A DNA stretch of 64,000 nucleotides from Pyrinomonadaceae bacterium (GTDB lineage Bacteria; Acidobacteriota; Blastocatellia; Pyrinomonadales; Pyrinomonadaceae). Shown one piece after another: positions 8,805 through 18,291 of the stretch (position 1 is the stretch's first letter; each line of letters begins with the position of its first letter). The stretch is taken from NCBI GenBank assembly GCA_019694355.1, contig JAIBCB010000001.1, forward strand, positions 525,001 to 589,000, in the 5' to 3' direction. A program made the position numbers and the translations under genes. The notes below the pieces were generated by a model that had not been told where the DNA came from, made no database searches, and saw only the letters and a list, made by a program, of their open reading frames with translations.

Positions 8805-11675
8805 ATGACACACCAACTATTTGATTCGCGACAAACATTCAGAACCGGAAACGGCAACGACGGCACATTCTATTCTCTTCCGGCGCTTGAAAAAGCGGGA
8901 TTGGGCACCGTTTCCCGACTGCCGATCTCGATCCGGATCGTTCTTGAATCTGTCTTAAGAAATTTTGACGGCGGCAAAAAGGTGAGCGAGCAGAGCATTC
9001 GCGACCTTGCGGCTTGGACGCCGAACGGTGAACGTGTCAGCGAGATCCCGTTCATTGTTGCGCGTGTTCTTTTGCAGGATTTTACCGGCGTCCCGCTGCT
9101 TGTTGACCTTGCCGCGATGCGTTCAGCGGTCGATCGGATGGGCGGCGATGTCAAGGTCGTTGAGCCGCTCGTCCCTGTGGACTTGGTGATCGATCATAGC
9201 GTTCAGGTTGACTTTGCCGGTTCGCAGATCGCTTACGAGCGGAATATGGAGGTCGAATTTAGCCGCAACGACCAACGATACCGCTTCCTGAAGTGGGGAA
9301 CGCAGGCATTCAACGGTTTTGCCGTCATCCCGCCGGGCATTGGTATCGTCCATCAGGTCAACCTTGAATACCTTGCCAAAGGTGTGTTCGAGAAAGATGG
9401 GGTTTACTTTCCGGATTCGCTCGTGGGCACGGATTCTCACACAACGATGATCAACGGCCTTGGGATCGTTGCTTGGGGCGTCGGCGGAATTGAGGCTGAA
9501 GCGGGAATGCTTGGGCAGCCGGTCTATTTCCTGACTCCCGATGTCGTTGGCGTTCATATAACCGGTGAGCTTCCGACCGGGGCGACCGCGACGGACCTGG
9601 TGCTGCGAATCACGGAAATGCTCCGGAAAACGAATGTTGTCGGTAAGTTCGTAGAGTATTTCGGCGAAGGTGCCGCCGCATTGAATGCGACCGATCGTGC
9701 AACCATCGCCAATATGGCACCTGAATACGGTGCGACGATGGGTTTCTTCGGCGTTGATGAAAAGACGCTCGATTATATGCGGAACACGGGCCGAAGCGAC
9801 GCTCAGATCGAAACGATCCGCAACTACTACACCGCACAGGAAATGTTCGGTATTCCGCGATCAGGTCAGATCGATTATTCGCAAGTTGTCGAACTTGATC
9901 TTGCAACGATCAAGCCGTCGGTCGCCGGACCAAAACGCCCGCAGGATCGGATCGAACTCGACCATCTTGACGATCGATTCAAGGAACTCTTTTCAATGCC
10001 GGTCGCTGATGGCGGATTTGGAAAGGACGTGGCCGCCCTCGATGCTCGTTTTCCTGTAACGATCGGGTCGGTCGAAATGGACTGCGTCGGCGGCGGTGGT
10101 GAGCAGAGTCAAAGGTCCGCACCGGAATCAGCTAACCGAAATACATCGACAAAGAATACAAGCGTCGCCACGGAACTTGAGATGATGAACAACCGCCCGA
10201 CACCGAACTGCGTTGTTCAAGATGAAGCCCCGAACGGCAAGGTGTCGGTTGGAAGCGGCGACGTACTTATTGCAGCGATCACTTCGTGCACTAATACGTC
10301 GAACCCGGCCGTAATGCTCGCCGCCGGATTGTTAGCTAAGAAGGCTGTCGAAAAGGGCCTTCAGCCGCCGAAATATGTTAAGACGTCACTCGCTCCGGGG
10401 TCGCGCGTCGTCACCGAATATTTGGAGAAAACGGGCCTTCAACCGTACCTGGATCAACTCGGTTTTGAGCTTGTTGGTTATGGCTGTACGACCTGCATCG
10501 GAAACTCAGGTCCGCTCGATCCGGCCATCGAAGAGCAGGTCACGACAAACGATCTGATCGCTGCTTCCGTGCTTTCGGGCAACCGAAACTTCGAGGCTCG
10601 GGTCCATCAGAACATCAAGGCGAACTTCCTGATGTCTCCTCCCCTTGTCGTCGCGTTCGCCCTTGCGGGTACCGTCCTAAAGGATATGCAGGCCGAACCG
10701 CTTGGAAAGGACAAAGAAGGCAAGGACGTTTTTCTGCGAGATATCTGGCCATCGCTTAGTGAGGTGCGCGATCTGCTTTCGGCCGCGTACGATGCAGAGA
10801 CATACAAGAAACTCTATTCAGAGTTCGCAGATCAAAACCCGCTTTGGAATGCGATAACGTCGAGCACGGGAGCGATCTACGAATGGGATCCGAATTCGAC
10901 CTATATCCAGGAACCTCCGTATTTTGACAACTTTGGCAAACCGACCGCAGGCTTTACGGATCTTCGCGACGCTCGAGCACTTGCTGTCTTTGGCGATTCA
11001 GTGACGACGGACCATATTTCGCCTGCCGGTGCGATCAAGGCGAATTCGCCTGCGGGCGAGTATCTGCAGTCGCTCGGTGTTGAGCCGAAAGACTTCAATT
11101 CCTACGGATCGCGTCGCGGAAATGACCGCGTTATGCTTCGCGGCACGTTTGCCAATGTGCGGATCAAGAACACGATGGTCTCACCGGTCGAAGGCGGGTT
11201 TACCAAGCACTATCCCGATGGCGAACAGACGACGATCTACGACGCGGCAATGAGATACACGGCCGAAGGCGTACCGCTTGTCATCTTTGCGGGCAAGGAG
11301 TACGGCACGGGGAGCTCGCGTGATTGGGCTGCAAAGGGAACGATGCTGATGGGCGTAAAGGCCGTGATCGCTGAATCGTTTGAACGGATCCATCGCTCGA
11401 ACCTTGTGGGAATGGGCGTTCTGCCGCTCCAGTTCAATGACGGACAGACGGCCGCTTCGCTTGGACTCGATGGTACCGAGACCTTCGATCTTTCGGGACT
11501 CGAGGGCGTGGAGATACACCCGCGGCAGGATGTGAAGCTTACCATCCGGCGCGCGAATGGCTCGGCGGTCGAAACGACCGTCCGCTTACGGATCGATACG
11601 CCGATCGAGATCGAATACTACAAGGCGGGCGGCATCTTGCCGTACGTGCTGGGTCACCTGACCAAGGACAAATAG
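8805..11675 (+). CDS. acnA: Aconitate hydratase (AcnA/IRP type)
   Basis: Interconverts citrate and isocitrate in the TCA cycle. The AcnA/IRP1 architecture is complete: catalytic and Fe-S regions with [26 protein letters not shown], the cluster Cys-495 in SCTNTSNP and Cys-561/Cys-564 in [10 protein letters not shown], then the swivel domain with SYGSRRGND and [16 protein letters not shown]. At 956 residues it is about 60 longer than usual. The excess lies just before the first cluster cysteine, roughly residues 428-470, where a Gly4 run is followed by a Ser/Thr/Asn/Gln-rich stretch. Start ATG 8805. The gene stands alone, as is common for acnA. Confidence 0.97.
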   Translation: MTHQLFDSRQTFRTGNGNDGTFYSLPALEKAGLGTVSRLPISIRIVLESVLRNFDGGKKVSEQSIRDLAAWTPNGERVSEIPFIVARVLLQDFTGVPLLVDLAAMRSAVDRMGGDVKVVEPLVPVDLVIDHSVQVDFAGSQIAYERNMEVEFSRNDQRYRFLKWGTQAFNGFAVIPPGIGIVHQVNLEYLAKGVFEKDGVYFPDSLVGTDSHTTMINGLGIVAWGVGGIEAEAGMLGQPVYFLTPDVVGVHITGELPTGATATDLVLRITEMLRKTNVVGKFVEYFGEGAAALNATDRATIANMAPEYGATMGFFGVDEKTLDYMRNTGRSDAQIETIRNYYTAQEMFGIPRSGQIDYSQVVELDLATIKPSVAGPKRPQDRIELDHLDDRFKELFSMPVADGGFGKDVAALDARFPVTIGSVEMDCVGGGGEQSQRSAPESANRNTSTKNTSVATELEMMNNRPTPNCVVQDEAPNGKVSVGSGDVLIAAITSCTNTSNPAVMLAAGLLAKKAVEKGLQPPKYVKTSLAPGSRVVTEYLEKTGLQPYLDQLGFELVGYGCTTCIGNSGPLDPAIEEQVTTNDLIAASVLSGNRNFEARVHQNIKANFLMSPPLVVAFALAGTVLKDMQAEPLGKDKEGKDVFLRDIWPSLSEVRDLLSAAYDAETYKKLYSEFADQNPLWNAITSSTGAIYEWDPNSTYIQEPPYFDNFGKPTAGFTDLRDARALAVFGDSVTTDHISPAGAIKANSPAGEYLQSLGVEPKDFNSYGSRRGNDRVMLRGTFANVRIKNTMVSPVEGGFTKHYPDGEQTTIYDAAMRYTAEGVPLVIFAGKEYGTGSSRDWAAKGTMLMGVKAVIAESFERIHRSNLVGMGVLPLQFNDGQTAASLGLDGTETFDLSGLEGVEIHPRQDVKLTIRRANGSAVETTVRLRIDTPIEIEYYKAGGILPYVLGHLTKDK

Positions 11676-11827
11676 ACTCGTTTGGTCGTTTTGTCACCGA
11701 CGTAGAATGGTGTTTCGCATTGCATTTTCGCGGGTTTCGGTTTAACTTATTGGGTAGCTTTGAGGTGGCTTTCGCTTCAAAGCTTTACGCAACGCGGAAC
11801 CCCAACTCTCAATTCTGAAGGTGTCTT

Positions 11828-14410
11828 ATGCGAAGGGTCCTTTTCTTTCCCCTCTTTTCCTTGATTTTCTCAATACCGCAGACTACGCTTGCCCAATCCG
11901 CGAGAACAGCTTTACCGCTTGCGCGGCCGCAGGTCGCTGTCGAACAGGCGAGGGCGTCGTTTTCGGCCACTTCTGACGGCACCGGCGTCCTCTTGAATTG
12001 GACACTCGGCAGCGATGCATCAGCGATCGGCTTTAATGTCTTTCGGGTGACACCGAACGGAGTTGAGCAGGTGAATGATGCCCTTATCGCGGGCCCGGCG
12101 CTCAAGAATGGCGTGCAGGATGCAGAGGGCTCTGCCTTTCAGTATTTTGACAAGAGCGGAGCACCGGGCGGCCTTTATTACTATGAGACGATCTTTATGA
12201 ACGGCTCACGTATCAGGTCGCAGGCGGCCACCGCGATGTATGACGCAAGTCTAAGCGGAGAATTCGAGCGTGCCGCCGCGGCCTACCGCCTGACAAGAGC
12301 TGCGTCTCCATCTGATCTCTCTCGTTCGAACCTCGAACTGCCGAAAGAGCTTAGAGACGAAATGCTCTCGTCCGCTTCAAAACCGAACATCCGAATGCAG
12401 CGTCGGTTGTGCATTCTCGATGGAGCAAAGATCGGCGTCAAGAAAACCGGCTACTATCGCGTAACGGCCAACGAACTCTCGGACGTGGACTTCGACGTCA
12501 GCAGCGATCCTGCGACGTGGCAGCTTTTTGTTGACGGCAACGAGGTCGCGATGAATGTCGATCCGAATGGCCAGTTCATCGAATTCTTTGGACGCGGCAT
12601 CGATACGGTGGAGACGAACACTCGTATTTACTATCTAACAAGCGGCCTTGCCCCGGGCAAGCGTTTTGCCCGTCGGTCGTTGCGTCCCCTTGGCGGGAAC
12701 GTGACCGCGACACGGTACGATCAGACCTTCGAGAGCGTTGAGCGTAAGCAGTATGTCAATACTATCCTAAATGGAGATGCCGAGAATTGGTGGGGCCGGA
12801 TGGTGTTGGATACGCCTGTTACGTATCCGTTCACGCTGTCGGGTGTCGATCCAAATATTGGTAACGTCCCAATACGCATCTCTCTTCAAGGCTTTACGCT
12901 GCAAGCTCATTCGATAACGCTCAAACTCAACGGAACACCTCTAGGCACGGCCGTCGGAATGGGACAGGCTCCGCTTGTGTTCAATGGTTCGATCCCTGCA
13001 TCACTGCTCGTCGAGGGAACGAACACCCTCGAAATGAACGGCAGCAGTGCGACAGATATTTCGTTTTTTGATGGTATAAAGATCAGCTATCCGCGAAACT
13101 ATCTGGCGGCGAACGGGAAGACGGAGTTTTATACGCAGAACTATAAACGCTCGACGGTCAAGGGCTTTCCGACGAGCTCTATAAGGCTTTTTGATGTTAC
13201 GAACGAGGCAAACGTCGCGGAATATAGCAACCTGAACGTTGCGGCGGGCGACAACGGTTTTGACCTTCGACTTCCGGCCGCTCGTGGACGAGTTCTTTAC
13301 GCGATCGATTCGGCCTCTGTCGAAACACCGTATTCCCTCTCCGCGAATCTTCCCAACGATCTTCGGAACACGACAAATGCGGCTGATCTTGTGATCATCT
13401 ACTATCGTCCATACGAACAGCAGGCTCAGGCTTGGGCCGCGTTCAGGCAATCGCAGGGAATTGCCGTAAAGCTGGTCGATGCTGACGATATTTACGATGA
13501 ATTCTCTTACGGCCTCAAGAATTGGGAGGCGATAAATAGTTTCTTCCGCTTTGTTAAGCAAAATTGGGCGACGCCTCCGAACTATGCCTTGATCCTCGGC
13601 GGAGCGAGCGAGAATCCAAAGGATTACGATCTTTCGCCTGATGACCAAGGCTATAACAACGATATTCCGACCCGGATGGTCAATACCGTTTATACCGAGA
13701 CCGGCAGCGACGAAGCGATGGGTGATTTTGATGAGGATGGCCTCTCGGAGATCGCGATCGGTCGAATCCCCGGACGTACTCCGGAGGATGTGCAGGCGGC
13801 TCTCGATAAAACGATCGTGTGGGAGAATGGCGATCGCAGCCTCAGTCGCGGAACCCTGTTTGCGTATGATCTGCCCGACGGCTATGACTTCCAGGCGATG
13901 AGCGGAAGGATCCGCGATATGCTTCCTACCGGAACCTCGGCTAATATGGTCGGACGCGGCGATCCGAATTCACACACCACGCTGATGACCTCGATGAACA
14001 CGGGCAAGTATCTCGTGAACTACTCAGGCCACGGGACGATCGGGATATGGGCATCGAGCAGCTTTTTTGGTAGTTCACACGTTGGGCAGCTTACGAACGC
14101 GACAGCCCCGAGCACCTATACACTGCTCACCTGTCTGAACGGATACTTCTTGAATCTTTACGGATACAGCCTTTCTGAAAATCTCCTTGAATGGCCGGAC
14201 CGCGGTGCCGCCGCTGTTTGGGCTTCGACGGGCAAGACCACTCCTGACGTTCAGGAAGTTATGGCAAAACGCTTTTATTCAAAGGCCGGAGACGGCAGCA
14301 TCCTGCGTATCGGCGATCTGATACTCGATGCAAAGCAGCAGCTCCCGAACGCACACGATGTCCGTGTTTCCTGGGTGCTCCTCGGGGACCCGATGCTGCG
14401 AATGCACTAA
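11828..14410 (+). CDS. Secreted peptidase C25 (gingipain-like) family protein
   Basis: An 860-residue exported protein with a signal peptide (residues 1-23, cleavage after TLAQ). The N-terminal third is beta-rich (fibronectin-like ATSDGTGVLLNWTL), followed by a middle region with a VDGNEVAM type domain. The catalytic domain starts near residue 525 (NAADLVIIYY). It has ALILGGASE, DIPTRM, the acidic loop DFDEDGLSEIAIGRIPGR, the catalytic His-735 in NYSGHG and Cys-769 in LLTCLNG. It ends LLGDPMLRMH, the usual end of the C25 fold, with no C-terminal type IX sorting domain. Family C25 are Cys endopeptidases, usually Arg/Lys specific; specificity here is unknown. Confidence 0.88.
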   Translation: MRRVLFFPLFSLIFSIPQTTLAQSARTALPLARPQVAVEQARASFSATSDGTGVLLNWTLGSDASAIGFNVFRVTPNGVEQVNDALIAGPALKNGVQDAEGSAFQYFDKSGAPGGLYYYETIFMNGSRIRSQAATAMYDASLSGEFERAAAAYRLTRAASPSDLSRSNLELPKELRDEMLSSASKPNIRMQRRLCILDGAKIGVKKTGYYRVTANELSDVDFDVSSDPATWQLFVDGNEVAMNVDPNGQFIEFFGRGIDTVETNTRIYYLTSGLAPGKRFARRSLRPLGGNVTATRYDQTFESVERKQYVNTILNGDAENWWGRMVLDTPVTYPFTLSGVDPNIGNVPIRISLQGFTLQAHSITLKLNGTPLGTAVGMGQAPLVFNGSIPASLLVEGTNTLEMNGSSATDISFFDGIKISYPRNYLAANGKTEFYTQNYKRSTVKGFPTSSIRLFDVTNEANVAEYSNLNVAAGDNGFDLRLPAARGRVLYAIDSASVETPYSLSANLPNDLRNTTNAADLVIIYYRPYEQQAQAWAAFRQSQGIAVKLVDADDIYDEFSYGLKNWEAINSFFRFVKQNWATPPNYALILGGASENPKDYDLSPDDQGYNNDIPTRMVNTVYTETGSDEAMGDFDEDGLSEIAIGRIPGRTPEDVQAALDKTIVWENGDRSLSRGTLFAYDLPDGYDFQAMSGRIRDMLPTGTSANMVGRGDPNSHTTLMTSMNTGKYLVNYSGHGTIGIWASSSFFGSSHVGQLTNATAPSTYTLLTCLNGYFLNLYGYSLSENLLEWPDRGAAAVWASTGKTTPDVQEVMAKRFYSKAGDGSILRIGDLILDAKQQLPNAHDVRVSWVLLGDPMLRMH

Positions 14411-14414
14411 GAAT

Positions 14415-14457
14415 AGTGGTCAGTGGTGAGTGATGAGTGGTTAACGGTGTACCACTC
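14415..14457. repeat. Heptamer array AGTGxTx running into a hairpin
   Basis: Units AGTGGTC, AGTGGTG, AGTGATG and AGTGGTT occupy 14415-14442. The last units form the left arm of a stem GAGTGGT (14435-14441) with ACCACTC (14451-14457). It lies directly after the C25 peptidase stop and could act in 3'-end formation, but no T-run follows. Confidence 0.7.
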
Positions 14458-14521
14458 ACGATCAATGATTGCTTTCGGTGTGACTTTAAGGCGCTTTTAC
14501 GCGAGAATCGATTACTCCGAA

Positions 14522-14556
14522 ATAAGTACAAAGTGAAAAGTTATAAGTGACAAATG
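14522..14556. repeat. Heptamer array with AAGT every 7 bp
   Basis: AAGT recurs at 14525, 14532, 14539 and 14546, with a degenerate AAAT at 14553, in the gap between the C25 peptidase and tRNA-Arg. Unit sequences differ from the neighbouring array; only the period is shared. Confidence 0.65.
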
Positions 14557-14618
14557 GAGTCCTCATAAAGCAAGAAGCTGTTCTCACTTCGGGCTGGACA
14601 GCTTCTTCGATCTAGAAC

Positions 14619-14694
14619 TGGTACTCGCGGCGGGATTTGAACCTGCGACTTCTTCCTTCGGAGGGAAGCACTCTATCCACTGAGCTACGCGAGC
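14619..14694 (-). tRNA. tRNA-Arg (anticodon CCG)
   Basis: A 76-nt cloverleaf on the minus strand. The acceptor GCTCGCG pairs with CGCGAGT (G1:U72 wobble). The D-arm is GCTC...GAGT, the anticodon stem CTTCC/GGAAG holds loop CTCCGAA (anticodon CCG, reads CGG), and the T-loop is TTCAAAT with stem GCAGG/CCCGC (one A-C mismatch). The discriminator is A and the CCA end is encoded. Confidence 0.96.
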
Positions 14695-14710
14695 GTGAAA
14701 GCTGATTATA

Positions 14711-15349
14711 TCATTTCGCGGCGTCTCTCGGTACGATCTCGACATTCTTGATGCGGATCGGTTCGACTGGACGCTCACCGTCCTTCGGCTGCACGCCTGA
14801 GATCAGCATCGCCGAGTTCATCCCGCTGATCACCTTTCCAAAGATCGTATAGCGATTGTCAAAACCCTGCTCACGTTTGAGCGTGATAAAGAATTGAGAA
14901 TTCGCCGAGTTATTATCCGGCCCACGGGCCGCACCTACGATGCCCGTGTCGTATTTGAGGTCACTGAATTCTGCCGGCACGTTCGGAAGATCAGACTTGC
15001 CTGTACCGTCATTCGCCGGGTCGTTATCCTTTGAAAGTGGATCGCCCGATTGGATCACGTGTTCGTTCACGCGGTGCCAGGTAACGCCGTTATATGTGCC
15101 GTTCTTCGCGAGCGTCTTAAAGCGCTCGACCATCTTCGGGGCAATGTTCGAATAGAGCTCGATCGTAATATCGCCATAGGCGGCTGAGTTTTCCATATGG
15201 ATGACCGCCACTTCAGGATCCGCTACCGGTGCGACGCCTTTCTTGACCTCGCTGTTTGTTGATCGAGAGTTTGACGTTGGCGAATTGCCGCAAGCCGCAA
15301 AAAGGGCTGCCAGAGTAAGGAAAACTGCTGCTGTAACGAGTGTCTTCAT
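14711..15349 (-). CDS. Cyclophilin-type peptidyl-prolyl isomerase, lipoprotein
   Basis: A 212-residue product with a lipoprotein signal ending in LFAAC (Cys-20), then a Ser/Asn-rich linker and a cyclophilin domain. GDITIELYSNIAPKMVERF, the TWHRVNEHVIQSGDP core and NSANSQFFITL are conserved. It probably speeds proline isomerisation of exported proteins at the membrane. It overlaps dtd by 4 bp (ATGA type), and a second, cytoplasmic-looking cyclophilin gene lies just upstream, so the operon carries one isomerase for each compartment. Confidence 0.9.
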   Translation of the reverse strand: MKTLVTAAVFLTLAALFAACGNSPTSNSRSTNSEVKKGVAPVADPEVAVIHMENSAAYGDITIELYSNIAPKMVERFKTLAKNGTYNGVTWHRVNEHVIQSGDPLSKDNDPANDGTGKSDLPNVPAEFSDLKYDTGIVGAARGPDNNSANSQFFITLKREQGFDNRYTIFGKVISGMNSAMLISGVQPKDGERPVEPIRIKNVEIVPRDAAK

Positions 15350-15795
15350 ATTGTCTTTTCGCTGTCAAGGATGATCGTTACCGGACCGTCGTTGACGAGT
15401 TCGACATCCATCATCGTTTGGAACTTCCCGGTCGCGAGCGGATTTACCTTCTCTGCCGCACGCATTACAAAGTATTCGTAAAGGCCTTTTGCCGAATCCG
15501 GTGGTGCCGCTTGAATGTATGACGGACGCCGTCCGCGGCGAGTGTCGCCATAAAGAGTAAACTGCGAAACCACCAGCATTCCACAGTCAGCATCAATAAG
15601 CGAGAGGTTCATCTGGCCCGCGTGATCGTCGAAAATGCGGAGATTGATGACCTTGTCGAGAACGTGATCCGCGTCTGCGGTCGTGTCGTCCTTGGAGATG
15701 CCAAGAAGAAGAAGGATACCGCGTCCGATCTCGCCAGTTATGACGCCTTCAGCGGTAACCTTCGCTCTTGAGACTCGCTGAACGACAGCCCGCAT
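15346..15795 (-). CDS. dtd: D-aminoacyl-tRNA deacylase
   Basis: Hydrolyses D-amino acids (and glycine) mischarged onto tRNA. The 149 residues are full length. Motifs are MRAVVQRVSRAKV at the N-terminus, SQFTLYG (77-83, active-site Thr region) and NDGPVT (135-140, the Gly-cisPro loop that enforces chirality). It sits between two cyclophilin genes: its stop overlaps the downstream start by 4 bp and its start directly abuts the upstream stop. Confidence 0.96.
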   Translation of the reverse strand: MRAVVQRVSRAKVTAEGVITGEIGRGILLLLGISKDDTTADADHVLDKVINLRIFDDHAGQMNLSLIDADCGMLVVSQFTLYGDTRRGRRPSYIQAAPPDSAKGLYEYFVMRAAEKVNPLATGKFQTMMDVELVNDGPVTIILDSEKTI

Positions 15796-16308
15796 TTATT
15801 CTCCGGCTTCCTCGATATAGACGCGCTCCATTACGACCGGTTCGAGGGGCTTATCGCTGTGGTCGCGGGCAACATTTGCTATAACATCGACGATCTCCTG
15901 GCCTTCCGTAACCTTGCCGAATTTCGAATAGCTCGGCGGCAGCGGATAATCGACGTGCATGATGAAGAACTGCGAGCCGTTCGTATTCGGGCCGGAATTG
16001 GCCATCGCGACCGTTCCTTTGTCGTAAAGTCCTGCGTAGAGCATCGAACCGCGATCGATCTCGTCATCGAACTTGCCGCCCCAAGCCGACTCTCCGCCGT
16101 AGCCTGCACCAAGCGGATCGCCGCCCTGGATCATAAAATTCGGGATGACGCGATGAAAGATCACGCCGTCGTAATAATTCTTTTCTGCCAAAAGCCGAAA
16201 GTTCTCAGCCGTTTTTGGGGCATCTGTTTCGAGAAGCTCGAATTTGATCGTGCCCTTGTTTGTCTCTAAAACTGCAATTCTATTCGCCACTAAATGTTCT
16301 CCTGTCAA
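15796..16308 (-). CDS. Cyclophilin-type peptidyl-prolyl cis-trans isomerase, cytoplasmic
   Basis: A 170-residue single-domain cyclophilin without a signal peptide: FELLETDAPKTAENF, VIFHRVIPNFMIQGGDP, AMANSGPNTNGSQFFI and the YSKFGKVTEG end are all present. The catalytic Arg lies in FHRV and the Phe/Met in FMIQGG. The start overlaps the stop of the HAD hydrolase gene by 4 bp. A GTG a few codons downstream, at Val-7, is an alternative start. PpiB-like by domain type. Confidence 0.93.
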   Translation of the reverse strand: MTGEHLVANRIAVLETNKGTIKFELLETDAPKTAENFRLLAEKNYYDGVIFHRVIPNFMIQGGDPLGAGYGGESAWGGKFDDEIDRGSMLYAGLYDKGTVAMANSGPNTNGSQFFIMHVDYPLPPSYSKFGKVTEGQEIVDVIANVARDHSDKPLEPVVMERVYIEEAGE

Positions 16309-17162
16309 AAGATAAATCGCTCGATCGCGGCGGCAACGCCGCCTTCGTCATTACTTAATGTTTTATAAAATTCAGGGCGCTCAAGCAAACTTTGGTCAGC
16401 GTTTCCCATAACGACCGGCGTTCCGGCGTATTCGAGCATATCGAGGTCGTTGAAATTATCGCCTATCGCCATAACTTCATCTCGCGTGATCGAGTTGAGC
16501 GATGCGAGTTTGGCAACGCCGTGGCCTTTTGAGGCGTCGGGCGGCAAAATGTCGAGCAAGGTGAAGTCGCGCCTTGGATAAACGGTTTTGAGTACCTTAA
16601 TGCGTCCGGGAAGAGTATCTGAAAGCCGTGTCGCCAATGACTCCATCGCGCAGACGGCTCCGGAAAACGAAATGTGGACGACCTCGGCTTCACCGACCGC
16701 CGAAGCGATGTCATCGACCATTCTTAGGCCATTGCGGCCAACGGCACCGTGCAGTCGATCTGACCACCGAATATGGCTTTCGAGTGCCGGTGTTTCGAGC
16801 GAGGTCCGGTCAAAGAGGAGCAATCCGTCGCCGCGTGGATCGGTGCTGACCATCGGGTGCGAATCCACGGACCGCCCGATCTCCATCAATGCAACCGCGG
16901 TCTCGGTAGTCAGGGTTGAGAATGCGGCGGTTTCGCCCGAATCGGCAAATTTTAGGAGAGCTCCGTTGTGCGTGATGAGCGGGGCATTGAGGCCAAGATC
17001 GATCCCGAGCGGGCGTGCGTCGCGAAAACGCCTGCCGGTCGCGATAGTAACCAGCACGCCAGCGTTCTCTGCCGCGGCGATAGCCTTTCGCGTGCTGTCG
17101 GCGATCTCGCCAAGCGAATTCAATGTCGTACCATCAAGATCAAGGGCGAGAAGTTTTATCAT
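16305..17162 (-). CDS. Cof-type HAD-IIB family hydrolase
   Basis: A 285-residue haloacid dehalogenase-like phosphatase. The N-terminal LALDLDGTTLNS holds the nucleophile Asp-8 and acid/base Asp-10. VTIATGRRF is motif II, and the C-terminal AIGDNFNDLDMLEYAG is motif IV with Mg ligands, typical of the Cof/YidA subfamily acting on sugar phosphates or flavin/PLP-type phosphates. The substrate is not predictable. It overlaps the downstream cyclophilin gene by 4 bp. Confidence 0.92.
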   Translation of the reverse strand: MIKLLALDLDGTTLNSLGEIADSTRKAIAAAENAGVLVTIATGRRFRDARPLGIDLGLNAPLITHNGALLKFADSGETAAFSTLTTETAVALMEIGRSVDSHPMVSTDPRGDGLLLFDRTSLETPALESHIRWSDRLHGAVGRNGLRMVDDIASAVGEAEVVHISFSGAVCAMESLATRLSDTLPGRIKVLKTVYPRRDFTLLDILPPDASKGHGVAKLASLNSITRDEVMAIGDNFNDLDMLEYAGTPVVMGNADQSLLERPEFYKTLSNDEGGVAAAIERFIF

Positions 17163-17175
17163 TTGGCGAAGAGCG

Positions 17176-18252
17176 TTACCTCTGAGTTGCTAGCCATTGT
17201 TGATACTTAGCCTTGCCTTTTTCGAATTCCGCGGCGGAGGCATAAAACCAATGGGTGCCGTCGTTTGCATCAACGTTCCTTACGTAGTACAAGAAGTCCG
17301 TTTGAGCCGGTTCGAGCGCGGCCTTGATCGAGCTTTCGGTTACAGAAGAGATCGGGCCTGGCGGCAACCCGACGTGGATCCGCGTGTTGTATGGTGAATC
17401 GACCTCGAGGTCACTCTTGTTTATCACACCATCCCAGCGGCCCTGCATTTTCGCAAGATAGACGTTCGCTTGGTCGATGCCGAGCGGGATGCCTTTCGAA
17501 AGGCGGTTATAGATGACGCTAGCGACGATCGGCCGTTCCGACTCGATGCTCGTCTCGGTCTCGATGAGCGAGGCGATCGTTACGATCTCATTTGGCGAAA
17601 GGCTCAGTTTCGCGGCCGCTAGACTCCATTCAGGCTTCCAGAACTTACGAAACTGCTCGACCATAACTCGAATGATGTCTTCGGCCTTTGCATCGCGAGG
17701 GAAGGTATATGTCGTCGGATACATATAGCCCTCGAGGCTCTCCGCCTTCGGCGAAATGTCCTTGATGAGCGTCGTATCATCCATCAGTTTGAGGACATCC
17801 GCCTCCGACGGGAACGGCTCTCGCGGTGCATCGCCGTCCAGTACCTCAAGGCTCCCAAACTTCTCGACCATCCGCTTTGCGATGTCGAATCGAGTGAACC
17901 CCTCGGGTATCGAGAGCTTTACGGTCAGATCCTGGCCTTTTTCTAGCTGCTTTAAGACTTCGATGGTCGAGATCGGCGATTTGAATTGATATACGCCCGC
18001 CTGAAGGCCTTTTGATGAGCTAAACAGTCTCAGATATAGATTGGCGGCGGTCGGCCCCGAAATGACCCCTTCGGAGGCCAAACGGTCGATTATTTGGCGC
18101 GGTGTAGAACCTTTCTCTATTCGGATGAATTCTGCCGAGTGCGTGTGCTCGTGAGGTGCATTCACGGCCCGGAATATCCAGAAGATCGAGCCGGCAAGCG
18201 AAAGCACAAGCACGAGAAGTACGGTAAATATTATGGCGAGAGTTCGCTTCAT
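17176..18252 (-). CDS. mltG: Endolytic transglycosylase MltG
   Basis: Cuts glycan strands at the membrane and so ends peptidoglycan polymerisation. From ATG 18252 (MKRTLAIIFTVLLV) it has 358 residues: one N-terminal membrane anchor (about 4-24), a LysM-like region with IRIEKGSTPRQIIDRL, then the YceG catalytic domain with the essential Glu in SLIETETSIESERP and VIYNRLSKGIPLGIDQ. The longer frame to 18423 would place 57 non-conserved residues before the anchor and run into thpR, so it is rejected. Its stop lies 13 bp from the HAD gene start. Confidence 0.94.
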   Translation of the reverse strand: MKRTLAIIFTVLLVLVLSLAGSIFWIFRAVNAPHEHTHSAEFIRIEKGSTPRQIIDRLASEGVISGPTAANLYLRLFSSSKGLQAGVYQFKSPISTIEVLKQLEKGQDLTVKLSIPEGFTRFDIAKRMVEKFGSLEVLDGDAPREPFPSEADVLKLMDDTTLIKDISPKAESLEGYMYPTTYTFPRDAKAEDIIRVMVEQFRKFWKPEWSLAAAKLSLSPNEIVTIASLIETETSIESERPIVASVIYNRLSKGIPLGIDQANVYLAKMQGRWDGVINKSDLEVDSPYNTRIHVGLPPGPISSVTESSIKAALEPAQTDFLYYVRNVDANDGTHWFYASAAEFEKGKAKYQQWLATQR

Positions 18253-18291
18253 TTGTGGAAAAGTGTAGCAAGCGCCAAAATCGTAGGCAAA

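Noticed and set aside
14259..14531. 90-codon minus-strand frame
   Set aside because: It covers the end of the C25 gene and a heptamer array; no sense in the translation.
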